Below are positions 6,280 through 13,983 of a DNA stretch of 21,433 nucleotides, piece by piece (positions within the stretch are counted from its first letter, which is position 1; each line of letters begins with the position of its first letter). The translations under genes and the position numbers were made by a program. Source of the DNA: Candidatus Woesearchaeota archaeon (lineage in GTDB: Archaea > Nanobdellota > Nanobdellia > Woesearchaeales > GW2011-AR4); NCBI GenBank assembly GCA_016185915.1, contig JACPMP010000032.1:1-21433 (forward strand). Reading direction: 5' to 3'. A model generated the notes under the pieces. That model made no database searches and was not told where the DNA came from. It saw nothing but the letters and a program-made list of their open reading frames with translations.

Positions 6280-6322
6280 AGGTCGCTAGTTCAAATCTAG
6301 CCTCCGCTATTTTTCCCAAACA

Positions 6323-6333
6323 TTTTTATAAAT
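6323..6333 (+). promoter_or_regulatory. TATA box of the RNase HII gene
   Basis: TTTTTATAAAT lies 36-46 bp before the ATG at 6369. An AAGGTG Shine-Dalgarno-like stretch (6358-6363) follows, so this gene has a short leader, unlike many neighbours. Confidence 0.6.
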
Positions 6334-6368
6334 CAACTCTAATTCTTTTTTGTTAAAAAGGTGTTTTA

Positions 6369-7244
6369 ATGTTAATCTGTGGCATTGATGAAGCTCGGAG
6401 AGGCCCGGTTTTGGGTTGTATGGTGATGTGTGGTGCGTTAATTGAAGAAAAAGATTTGCCAAAATTAATTGCGGTTAAGCCAAGAGATTCAAAATTAATG
6501 ACGGCTGCCGAGCGTGAGCATATGTATCCAAAGCTTCTGCCGGTTTTGAAATATTATAAAGTTTTTATTCTTCAAGCTGAGGAAATTGACAAAGCGGTTC
6601 ACGGGCACGATGGCTTGAACCTAAATAAATTGGAAGCCAGAAAATCAGCGGACATTCTTAACCAGTTCGAGCCCGATAAGGCAATAATTGACTGCCCGAG
6701 CAATAATATCAATTCTTATAAAATCTATTTAAGAAAATTGCTGAAAAATAAAAAAATTGAATTAATCCTTGAGCATAATGCAGAGCGATACCCATTGGTT
6801 GCAGCAGCTTCAATAATTGCAAAGGTGACTGGCGACAGAGAAATAGAAAAAATAAAAAAACAAATAGGCATTGACTTTGGCTCTGGCTACATGACAGACC
6901 CTAAAACAGTAGAATTCTTAAAAAATAATTTTGAAAAATACCCTGAACTTTTTAGAAAAAGCTGGTTTCCTTATAAGGATTTGCTAAATCAAAAGTTTCA
7001 GAAAAGTCTCTCGGATTTCACACAATTCTTGAAAGAAGAGCAAAAACACGAAAGTCATACATTGGAAGACCTAAAAAAACTTGAAGATTTTGGATTCCAT
7101 TTTGAAAAGCCAAAGTCCGAACATGAATTGGCAATAATGAAAGGGTCATGTACTGTTATTCTTTATAAGAATGGAAAGTTATTGATTCAAGGAAGAGATG
7201 AAGTTAAGAAGAATGTGATGAAATTGTTAGGAATTTCTGTTTAA
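6369..7244 (+). CDS. rnhB: Ribonuclease HII with C-terminal RNase HIII-like substrate-binding domain
   Basis: The protein has 291 residues. Residues 1-210 are the RNase HII fold: GIDEARRGPVLG (5-16) with catalytic D7 and E8, D108 in IIDCPS, and AASIIAKVTGDR (146-157), then GSGYMTDPKT (171-180). Two departures from the usual sequence stand out. The GRG substrate motif reads RRG (R10). The fourth acid, usually Asp in HKAD, is replaced by E139 or lost in EHNAERYP. Residues 250-290 (SEHELAIMKGSCTVILYKNG and following) resemble the TBP-like domain that RNase HIII carries at its N-terminus; here it is at the C-terminus, after a charged linker. The enzyme would cut RNA/DNA hybrids or single ribonucleotides in DNA. 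Whether it is fully active is uncertain. Confidence 0.9.
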   Translation: MLICGIDEARRGPVLGCMVMCGALIEEKDLPKLIAVKPRDSKLMTAAEREHMYPKLLPVLKYYKVFILQAEEIDKAVHGHDGLNLNKLEARKSADILNQFEPDKAIIDCPSNNINSYKIYLRKLLKNKKIELILEHNAERYPLVAAASIIAKVTGDREIEKIKKQIGIDFGSGYMTDPKTVEFLKNNFEKYPELFRKSWFPYKDLLNQKFQKSLSDFTQFLKEEQKHESHTLEDLKKLEDFGFHFEKPKSEHELAIMKGSCTVILYKNGKLLIQGRDEVKKNVMKLLGISV

Positions 7245-7247
7245 TGC

Positions 7248-7335
7248 TATAATATAGGCGAAGCGAGGTTTAATGGCAGAAAAACCGAGCTGAGCACTAT
7301 TTTATGCCGAAGGCGGATTGAAAAGAATTAAAACA
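7248..7335. repeat. Degenerate intergenic repeat related to the flanks of copy A
   Basis: The order GGCGAGGTTT ... ATGGCA ... AAACCGAGC ... GATTGAAAA is shared with 4211-4390, but here the ATGTC-to-GACAT element is absent. GGTTT (7268-7272) can pair with AAACC nearby. It is not coding in any frame: the ATG is followed by a stop after six codons. Confidence 0.35.
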
Positions 7336-7350
7336 AATAAAAATCAAAAA

Positions 7351-7360
7351 CTTTATATAA
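7351..7360 (+). promoter_or_regulatory. TATA box of the HTH / PIN / CorA-like operon
   Basis: CTTTATATAA 25-34 bp before the ATG at 7385, so the first message codon is at or near the transcript 5' end. Confidence 0.65.
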
Positions 7361-7384
7361 TATCAAAACTAAAAATTTCTTCCA

Positions 7385-7939
7385 ATGCACGACATAATAA
7401 AAAAGGACATAATCGCTGTGTTAGGCGATTTAATTGAAATTCTAAAAATCAAAGAAGACAGCGATATTGCGCAGATAAAAGAATTAAGCAATCATGTTAT
7501 ACACAATGCAAGCATTTTCCAGGATGAAGATTCAATTTCAGTTGCAATTTTGATTTATTCCCTGTCGAAAATAATCGAGAGAAAGCAGAAAGATTTGGAT
7601 TATAATAAAGTTCTAGGTATGTTGGACTCCTGCATTTCAGATTTAAAAAATAATGAAGATGACTTATTTAGAAAATCAATAAAAAATATCTTCAATTTCA
7701 TAAGAACAATGGATGAAAAATTAAAGTTGTATATACACGAGGTCATAAACCAAGCCCAGATAAAAAAGGGCTGCAAATTATGCGAGCATGGCATTTCTGT
7801 TGCAAGAGCATCAGAAGTGCTTGGAATTTCGCAATGGGAGCTGATGCGCTACCTTGGACAAACAACTTTAATAGATAAAATAAGCGAGCCCATCAATATT
7901 TCAAAGAGATTAAATATTGCAAGGAGTTTATTCTCATGA
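7385..7939 (+). CDS. Helical protein with C-terminal helix-turn-helix, partner of a PIN protein
   Basis: The protein has 184 residues. Residues 1-125 are predicted all-helical, with no motif I recognise. A CKLC motif (C130, C133) leads into a helix-turn-helix at 137-158 (HGISVARASEVLGISQWELM), then a short tail. The stop overlaps the start of the PIN gene by ATGA (7936-7939), so the two are translationally coupled and very likely act together. The layout (DNA-binding protein first, PIN nuclease second) resembles a toxin-antitoxin pair with the HTH protein as antitoxin and repressor, but both proteins are longer than classic VapBC. That reading is inference. Confidence 0.75.
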   Translation: MHDIIKKDIIAVLGDLIEILKIKEDSDIAQIKELSNHVIHNASIFQDEDSISVAILIYSLSKIIERKQKDLDYNKVLGMLDSCISDLKNNEDDLFRKSIKNIFNFIRTMDEKLKLYIHEVINQAQIKKGCKLCEHGISVARASEVLGISQWELMRYLGQTTLIDKISEPINISKRLNIARSLFS

Positions 7940-8625
7940 AATCGCTAATTTTTGATGCTGGACCAATAATAAGCTTGGCTACAAACAACCTTTTATGGAT
8001 TCTTGAGCCATTAAAAAAAGAATTTAATGGGAATTTCTGCATTACAGAGCCCGTAAAGCGTGAATTGGTTGATAGGCCGCTCGAAACAAAAAAATTCAAG
8101 TTTGAGGCAATACAAGTTGAAAAACTGATAGAAAATAGGATATTGGATGTTATAGACAACAGCTTTATAAGAGAAAACACTCCAAGGTTGCTAAACACAG
8201 CAAATGAAATTTTCAAGGCCTACAATAATTATATAAAAATCGTGCACTTTGCGGAAATATCTGTTATTGCAGCCGCCACTAACTTGAATGCTGATGCTGT
8301 TGTTATTGATGAGAAAACTACAAGATTCCTTATAGAAAATCCAAGAATTATTGTTGAAATCCTAAAGAGATCTCTCCATACATCAATCAATATAAACGAA
8401 AATAATTTAAAAGAGTTTAAAAATGCTGCAAGGGGCATTAAAATAATACGCTCAATAGAGCTTGTGACAATGGCTTATGAGCATGGAGTATTGAATAACT
8501 TCATAACAAAAATTCCTGATGCAAGGAAAAACCTGCTGGAAAGTGTCTTATGGGGAGTAAAGCTAAACGGCTGCGCAGTGTCAAAAGACGAGATAGAGCA
8601 AATAATGGGAATAGAGGCAAGATGA
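7936..8625 (+). CDS. PIN-domain nuclease-like protein, second gene of cassette
   Basis: The protein has 229 residues. The PIN fold occupies residues 1-140 with the acidic set visible: D7 (IFDAGPIISLA), E43 (VKRELVD), E107 (HFAEISVIAAA) and D125 (AVVIDEKT). The C-terminal ~90 residues are an extra helical part not found in small VapC toxins. PIN proteins cut RNA; the target here is unknown. The gene overlaps its neighbours by ATGA on both sides (7936-7939 and 8622-8625), giving a three-gene coupled operon. It could be a toxin, or a regulated ribonuclease tied to the membrane protein that follows. Confidence 0.82.
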   Translation: MKSLIFDAGPIISLATNNLLWILEPLKKEFNGNFCITEPVKRELVDRPLETKKFKFEAIQVEKLIENRILDVIDNSFIRENTPRLLNTANEIFKAYNNYIKIVHFAEISVIAAATNLNADAVVIDEKTTRFLIENPRIIVEILKRSLHTSININENNLKEFKNAARGIKIIRSIELVTMAYEHGVLNNFITKIPDARKNLLESVLWGVKLNGCAVSKDEIEQIMGIEAR

Positions 8626-9588
8626 AGCAAAGCGATAAAGAAACAGAAGCAAAAAAAGAGATTCACACAGAACAAACTTTAAGGCAGTCAGTCAACAACA
8701 GCCTAAGCCCGACTTTCTGTGTTGCAATGCTCAAAAACGGCAGCACTGTAAAAATTGAGGGGAAGGCAGAAGAATTCCTGCAAACAATAAAGGAAGCTGA
8801 TTTTGCTTGGATTAACGTGCAGGTTGATGAGTTAAAGGAAGAAGGTGGCAAAGTTGCTTCGATGCTTGGGCTTGCACCATCAATAGTTTATGAGCTTGAA
8901 TCGCAAAGATTTTCTGGATATGATGACCATACAACAGAGCTTGGCTTATTGCTTCCAGCTGTTAGGGTAAGAGAGCTTGATGTAGAAGTAAACAAGCTTA
9001 TAATACTTATAAAAAATAACTTGATAGTCACTATTCACGGTGAGCATGTTACACGGCTTGTTAAGTTTGCAAGATATGCTGTGACTTTCTTCAAAAAGGT
9101 GCCAAAAAATTTGGACGATGTTGATAAAATATCCTTGGTTTTGATAAGAATACTTGATGAGAATAATGAAAGGAATTTTGATGGTAGATGTTGTTCATTA
9201 CCTAAGATATGGCGATGCTGAATTAATAACCGATGACCCTATAATACTGCAAAAGATTGGCATGCTGAGCACAGACTTAACAAGGCAAATTTCAATAAGT
9301 GAGCAGATGTCAACTGTTTTGGCTTCTGGCTTGGAGGTTTTGCAGAGCATTTACAATAACCAGCTTACTATACTTAACAATAGGATGTCTATGATAGCAG
9401 TTTGGATGGGGGTTATAGGGGCTACTTTTATAGTCCCAAATACGATAGCCACGATATTTGGCACCTCCATAGCAGAGCATATTAACTGGCAAACTCAATT
9501 AATCGTTATTGTTTTATCAACCTTGTTTTCCGGACTTTTTGCTTATTGGCTCTTTAAGAAAAAAGGGCTTATACCCAAGGTTGAATGA
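8622..9588 (+). pseudogene. CorA-like divalent-cation channel gene, broken by internal deletion and frameshift
   Basis: The start is ATG 8622, overlapping the PIN stop. Frame 1 gives the N-terminal cytoplasmic domain down to ILDENNERNFDG (about 9150-9185), then runs into a stop at 9219-9221. Frame 2 resumes with VDVVHYLRYGDAELITDDP (9181 onward) and continues through two membrane helices (MSMIAVWMGVIGATFIVP and TQLIVIVLSTLFSGLFAYWL) to 9588. From the family as I know it, a helical stretch of roughly 60 residues is missing between NFD and the LRYGDAEL block. A deletion is therefore more likely than a single-base sequencing slip. The usual GMN selectivity motif after the first helix reads FGTS, as in divergent CorA/ZntB relatives. 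Ion specificity cannot be told. Confidence 0.78.
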
Positions 9589-9617
9589 TTTTGCTTTAAA
9601 CAAAAATATTAAATCCA

Positions 9618-10862
9618 ATGCCTGAAACACCAGAAACTAATAAAAATATTCCATCAAAGAAATCAATGTTTATATATGCGCTTATATTGGCTATAGCTTT
9701 GCCGTTGCCATATTTATTCTGTTTTGATGTTTGTGAGTGGCGTACATTTCCAGCAATCTTTATTAGTATTTTTGCTAGTTTTAGCATAACTGGAATAGTT
9801 ACAATTGTTCTAGTGCCAATTTATACTGGCATCCTCTTCTTTTTAGGTTTAATTTTTGTAAGTCGGCTAAAGTATAGCCATCACATCATCTTTTTTATAG
9901 CTGGTTTAAGTTCATTGATTCTCGGTATTCTTACTAGGAGCTCACTTTATTATTCAACTTTTGCTCTTTTCAAAATTGCATCTTTATTTTGGCAAGTTAA
10001 TCGGTACCAAACAAATATATTTTTTGATATAATATTTGCACTTGGCTACATCCTAACAGTTGGACCGCTTGCCATCTTTATCTCTCGTATAGGTAAGCCG
10101 ACTTTTAAGCGTGAAGGAATTATGGCATTATCTGGAATTTTAATATTGTCTTCTTTCTTTATTTACACATCAATTTTGAATACCCAGTTTGAGCAGAAAT
10201 TTACTAACATTATTTTAAATACGGATAATCTTAACGATTGTGAACAATTAAGAGATATAAAAGTTTTTCCATCACTATACCATAATTCAGAAGTTGTGCG
10301 CATAAGTGACTTGATGTATGAATCCTGTGTTGATACATACGCTGTCAGAACAAAAAATTTGATAAAATGTTCTAAACTACATCCTATATCTTTTTATGAA
10401 TGCGCTCGAGTCTATATGCTAAAATATCCTGATTTAAATGCTTGCGAGGTTATATCTCAAGATTTGTCTTTACGTGATTTACCACGAAAATCTGAATATT
10501 ATATGGGCTGTCGTAAAGCATATTTCAATGCCATTAAGAGTGAAGACCCGTTAAACGCGGAATACCAAAAATATCTAGTACCCACTACAGAAGTTAATTT
10601 GGATATAAAACAGGTTGTCTGTGACAGCAATAAAGTTGTTGGACAAATCCACAACACTGGAAATCGTGGAGTTGAATTACAAGAAGTGAACATTTTATAT
10701 TATAATGAAGTTGACAAAGAAATTGGAAAAAGTAGAGCATGGTTAGGTTCTTATCCAAATTTTGTTAGAGCTGGTGATTCAATCATAGTTTGTGATTTAT
10801 TCCCTTTACCACAATGGAATAAAAGAACCATCGAAATTAAAAAATTTGTTATTGTTGTGTGA
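9618..10862 (+). CDS. Polytopic membrane protein with Cys-rich repeats, function unknown
   Basis: The protein has 414 residues. About six hydrophobic segments lie in the first half (roughly 17-35, 44-66, 68-83, 88-106, 134-156 and 168-186). The remaining ~225 residues are soluble. They carry about eight cysteines in a loose repeat of the form C-x2-L/I ... Y-x2-C (DCEQL ... YESC, KCSKL ... YECA, ACEVI ... YMGC), which suggests disulfide-bonded repeats on the outside. The last ~100 residues look beta-rich (QVVCDSNKVVGQIHNTGNRG), like a small surface domain. I do not recognise the family. The gene starts 29 bp after the CorA-like remnant on the same strand. Confidence 0.75.
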   Translation: MPETPETNKNIPSKKSMFIYALILAIALPLPYLFCFDVCEWRTFPAIFISIFASFSITGIVTIVLVPIYTGILFFLGLIFVSRLKYSHHIIFFIAGLSSLILGILTRSSLYYSTFALFKIASLFWQVNRYQTNIFFDIIFALGYILTVGPLAIFISRIGKPTFKREGIMALSGILILSSFFIYTSILNTQFEQKFTNIILNTDNLNDCEQLRDIKVFPSLYHNSEVVRISDLMYESCVDTYAVRTKNLIKCSKLHPISFYECARVYMLKYPDLNACEVISQDLSLRDLPRKSEYYMGCRKAYFNAIKSEDPLNAEYQKYLVPTTEVNLDIKQVVCDSNKVVGQIHNTGNRGVELQEVNILYYNEVDKEIGKSRAWLGSYPNFVRAGDSIIVCDLFPLPQWNKRTIEIKKFVIVV

Positions 10863-10905
10863 ATAGGGAATTATTCTAAATTTAGATTCAAATTTTATCC
10901 TAAAC

Positions 10906-10914
10906 ATTTATATA
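10906..10914 (+). promoter_or_regulatory. TATA box of herA
   Basis: ATTTATATA, with transcription expected near 10937. This rules out the TTG at 10917 as the start codon and supports the GTG at 10947. Confidence 0.7.
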
Positions 10915-10946
10915 CATTGATTTATTCTTTACTTTTGGGTGGCAAT

Positions 10947-12476
10947 GTGATTAAAGGTCAAATTATTTCTGGCGAATTTGGCAGGATAATTGCAAGGCAG
11001 AAAGCTGGACAAGCAATTGAGATTGGCGAGCTATTAATTGCAGATTCAAATGATGGAAAAATTTTATTGCAGGTTTATGATTTAGTTTATGGAAGTCAAA
11101 TCTCGCAGCAAAACCTCGAGATGATTTCCGGAATGAAGCTTGAGGAAAATACGGAATTTGAGCTTTTTGATGCAAATTTAAGGAATTACATGCTTGCAAT
11201 GATGAAAAGTTTAGTAACTATCAAAGGCAAGAATGCTTTTGTAAGCAAATCATTGCCGCAATTTTTTTCTGAGATGAGAGAAATTAAGGAAGAAGATTTA
11301 TCATTTCTAACAAAGCCAAAAAATCCTTTGTTTGTTGGCAATCTAAGAAGCGGCTCAAAATTGCTTGATGTTCAAATTTATCTTGATGGCGAAAAGGTTT
11401 TTTCTCATCATATTTTAATAGCAGGAACAACTGGAAGGGGCAAAAGCGTTTTAGTTTCAAATTTATTGTGGAACGCTATCGGAAGAGACTATTGCGGTAT
11501 TTTAGTTTTAGACCCGCATGATGAATATTATGGAAGAAATAAGATTGGCTTGAAAGAGCATCCGAATAAGGAAAACATTGTTTATTACACGTCAAAGAAT
11601 GCGCCTCTCGGAACGAACACTTTAAGGATTAATCTTGACATTATAAAGCCATTTCATTTTGACGGGGTAGTTGATTTCAGCGATGCTCAACGGCAATGCT
11701 TGAATCTTTATTATAAAGAATACGGTAATAAATGGATTGAAGCAATAATTTTGGAAAAAGAGCTAAGCATTGGAAAAGTGTTTAAGGACGATACAATGGC
11801 TGTTGTTAAAAGAAGATTGCTTTACCTCCTTGATTTGGAGTTTGTCAACAGCCAATTATTCTGCAATGGAGTTTTTCAATTGAACTCCGGCTTTACAACG
11901 ATAAGTGATATATGCAAACATCTCGAAGATGGAAGAATCGTTATCATAGATACATCAAACTTTTCCGGAGCAGTAGAGTTATTGATTGGCAGCTTAATCG
12001 CAAATGAGATTTTTAATAAATACAAAAATTACAAAATGGCGGGATTTCTGCAGAATAAGCCAGTCATCTCAATTGTGTTGGAAGAAGCGCCTCGAGTTTT
12101 AGGAAAAGAAGTTCTCGAAGCAGGCCCAAATATATTTTCAACAATTGCGAGGGAAGGTAGAAAGTTTAAGGTTGGCTTGACAGCAATTACTCAACTTCCT
12201 TCTTTAATTCCAAGAGAGATTCTTGCAAACATGAACACTAAAATTATTTTGGGCATTGAGATGAAACCAGAAAGGCAAGCTATAATTGAAAGCGCTTCTC
12301 AAGACTTAAGCGATGATGACAGGACAATTGCATCTCTTGACATTGGAGAGGCGCTGATAACAAGCAATTTTGCAAGATTTGTAACTCCAATAAGCATTCC
12401 ATATTTTGAGGATGTTGTGAAGAAAACTTTAAAAGGAAAGGAAGAAATAGCTATGGAGTTTGGGGAGTTGGGGTAA
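10947..12476 (+). CDS. herA: HerA hexameric DNA translocase/helicase
   Basis: I chose GTG 10947 because GGGTGG (10937-10942) lies 4 nt upstream and the promoter sits too close to the earlier TTG. This gives 509 residues. An N-terminal HAS-barrel covers about 1-95. The RecA/FtsK-like ATPase core follows, with Walker A GTTGRGKS (160-167), LVLDPHDEY (187-195) and Walker B ISIVLEEAPRVL with EE at 379-380. A C-terminal brace ends in VTPISIPYFEDV. HerA pumps DNA and works with the nuclease NurA in resecting double-strand breaks beside Mre11-Rad50. In archaea these genes are normally adjacent. Here herA and mre11 are separated by four restriction-modification genes, and neither nurA nor rad50 is seen. 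Confidence 0.93.
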   Translation: MIKGQIISGEFGRIIARQKAGQAIEIGELLIADSNDGKILLQVYDLVYGSQISQQNLEMISGMKLEENTEFELFDANLRNYMLAMMKSLVTIKGKNAFVSKSLPQFFSEMREIKEEDLSFLTKPKNPLFVGNLRSGSKLLDVQIYLDGEKVFSHHILIAGTTGRGKSVLVSNLLWNAIGRDYCGILVLDPHDEYYGRNKIGLKEHPNKENIVYYTSKNAPLGTNTLRINLDIIKPFHFDGVVDFSDAQRQCLNLYYKEYGNKWIEAIILEKELSIGKVFKDDTMAVVKRRLLYLLDLEFVNSQLFCNGVFQLNSGFTTISDICKHLEDGRIVIIDTSNFSGAVELLIGSLIANEIFNKYKNYKMAGFLQNKPVISIVLEEAPRVLGKEVLEAGPNIFSTIAREGRKFKVGLTAITQLPSLIPREILANMNTKIILGIEMKPERQAIIESASQDLSDDDRTIASLDIGEALITSNFARFVTPISIPYFEDVVKKTLKGKEEIAMEFGELG

Positions 12477-12478
12477 AA

Positions 12479-12486
12479 TTTATATA
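12479..12486 (+). promoter_or_regulatory. TATA box before the restriction-modification genes
   Basis: TTTATATA about 80 bp before the ATG at 12564; a GAGG Shine-Dalgarno-like site lies at about 12553-12556. The first methyltransferase thus has its own promoter rather than depending on herA. Confidence 0.5.
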
Positions 12487-12563
12487 GAATTCTGCTATTT
12501 AGTTTTTTAAAAAGAAACATTAAAATACAGAATGTTACTTATTATACTAAAAGAGGAAATAAA

Positions 12564-13982
12564 ATGGAATTACTTTTTGAAGAATTGGCGAAAAAGAATG
12601 GCTCTCGATTATTCAGCATTGAGAAAAGAAAGGCAATAAATTCTATTCCAAACATGCAATTTGAATTAACTCAAATATTTAAACAATTGGCAGAGGACCC
12701 TAGTTGGGTTTTTGAAGATTTAACACAAAAAGATACTTCTTACGCTACTCATGGTTTTCATAAATACCCTGCTAAGTTTATTCCACAATTAGCGAAAAGA
12801 TGTATTAAAGAAAACACAAAGATAAACGAGTTAGTTTGTGATCCTTTTATGGGGTGTGGAACAACACTTATTGAATCTTTAGTTTCTGAAAGAAAAACAG
12901 TAGGAGTCGATATAAACCCCGTTGCTTATTTAATATCTAAAGTCAAAACAAATCCAATAAACCCAGATAAATTAAAAAATGAAACTGATAAGGTATTATA
13001 TGATCTAAAGTTATATTTTGAATCTAGAAATAAGAATCAAAAGACATTATCAAAAATAGAAATTGCACCTATAGTTCCAAATAACGAGAGAATTGAATAT
13101 TGGTTTCCTGATAAAAAATTAAGAGAGGAATTAGGCACAATTTTTGGGAGAATAGATACTATAAAAGATAAAGATATTCGTGATTTTTGTTTGTGTGCTT
13201 TTTCAAATATTCTAAAAAATGCGTCTATTTGGTTAATGAAAAGTATTAAACCAACAAGAGACCTTAACAAAAAAATAGATATTCCGATGAATTTATTTTC
13301 AAGACAGATTAAAAAAATGATTAGTGGAAATGATGTTTATTGGAATATTTTATCAACTAATGTAAAAGGTAATTTGAAAACTTACTTAAATTTAAAAAAA
13401 GCAGATGCAAGAAATCTCCCTGCGGAAAATAATTCCGTAAGTTTAATTGTAACTTCTCCGCCTTATGTTACTTCTTACGAATATGCAGATTTGCATCAGC
13501 TTACTGCTTTGTGGTTAGAATATACTAAAAGTGTAAATGAATTTAGAGAGGGATTCATAGGATCAATTCATAAGAAAGAATTTGACCATAATGGGATTAA
13601 GAGCAAAATAGCAAGACAAGAGATAGAAGAATTAAGCAAAAAATCAAAGAAAGAAGCAGAGTCAGTAAGAAATTATTTTTTTGAGATGCAACAATGTTTT
13701 GAAGAGATGTATAGAGTTTTAAAGTCAAAAGGACGAGCTTGTATTGTTATAGGCAATACTGAATTAAAGAAAGTTCCAATACTCAATGCAGAAGTATTTA
13801 CCGAAATGATGATAGGTTTAGGATTCAAAATACATAAAATCATAAAAAGAAGAATACCCTCAAAAGTATTGCCACAAACAAGAGATTCTAAAACTGGAAG
13901 ATTTACTTCAACAAGAGAAGCGAACAGGTTGGCGTATGCTTATGAATATATTTTAATGATGGAGAAATTAGGGGAGAATTAA
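12564..13982 (+). CDS. Site-specific DNA methyltransferase (amino group, probably N4-cytosine)
   Basis: The protein has 472 residues. Motif order is N-terminal GFHKYPAKF (64-72, motif X-like), motif I DPFMGCGTT (93-101), motif II GVDINP (114-119), then motif IV TSPPY (297-301). A long insert separates I and IV and presumably holds target-recognition residues. SPPY is typical of N4-cytosine enzymes, though N6-adenine cannot be excluded. The C-terminus LPQTRDSKTGRFTSTREANR is typical of this methyltransferase group. It is followed after 1 nt by the restriction endonuclease, so it presumably protects the same site; if the BsaWI relation holds this would be a CCGG-core site. Confidence 0.88.
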   Translation: MELLFEELAKKNGSRLFSIEKRKAINSIPNMQFELTQIFKQLAEDPSWVFEDLTQKDTSYATHGFHKYPAKFIPQLAKRCIKENTKINELVCDPFMGCGTTLIESLVSERKTVGVDINPVAYLISKVKTNPINPDKLKNETDKVLYDLKLYFESRNKNQKTLSKIEIAPIVPNNERIEYWFPDKKLREELGTIFGRIDTIKDKDIRDFCLCAFSNILKNASIWLMKSIKPTRDLNKKIDIPMNLFSRQIKKMISGNDVYWNILSTNVKGNLKTYLNLKKADARNLPAENNSVSLIVTSPPYVTSYEYADLHQLTALWLEYTKSVNEFREGFIGSIHKKEFDHNGIKSKIARQEIEELSKKSKKEAESVRNYFFEMQQCFEEMYRVLKSKGRACIVIGNTELKKVPILNAEVFTEMMIGLGFKIHKIIKRRIPSKVLPQTRDSKTGRFTSTREANRLAYAYEYILMMEKLGEN

Positions 13983-13983
13983 G

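Larger units (their letters stand above)
6136..6309 (+). tRNA. Initiator tRNA-Met (CAU) interrupted by four introns
   Basis: Acceptor AGCGGAG (6136-6142) pairs with CTCCGCT (6302-6308), discriminator A (6309); no CCA is encoded. Removing introns 6149-6178, 6197-6225, 6234-6252 and 6259-6279 leaves a 75-nt type I tRNA. Its D stem is GGGC/GCCC with D loop AGTCAGGAGT. Its anticodon stem is ATGGG/CCCAT with loop CTCATAA (anticodon CAT, 6230-6232). The variable loop is AGGTC, the T stem GCTAG/CTAGC and the T loop TTCAAAT. Three G-C pairs in the anticodon stem (29-31 with 39-41) and the A1-T72 pair are archaeal initiator tRNA features, which argues against elongator Met or Ile2. Poly-T follows at 6310-6314. 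Confidence 0.9.

Noticed and set aside
6136..6309. Elongator tRNA-Met or tRNA-Ile2 with CAU anticodon
   Set aside because: A1-T72 and three consecutive G-C pairs in the anticodon stem are initiator features.
10917..10946. TTG at 10917 as the herA start
   Set aside because: It lies only a few bases after the TATA box, before transcription can begin; GTG 10947 has a ribosome site.
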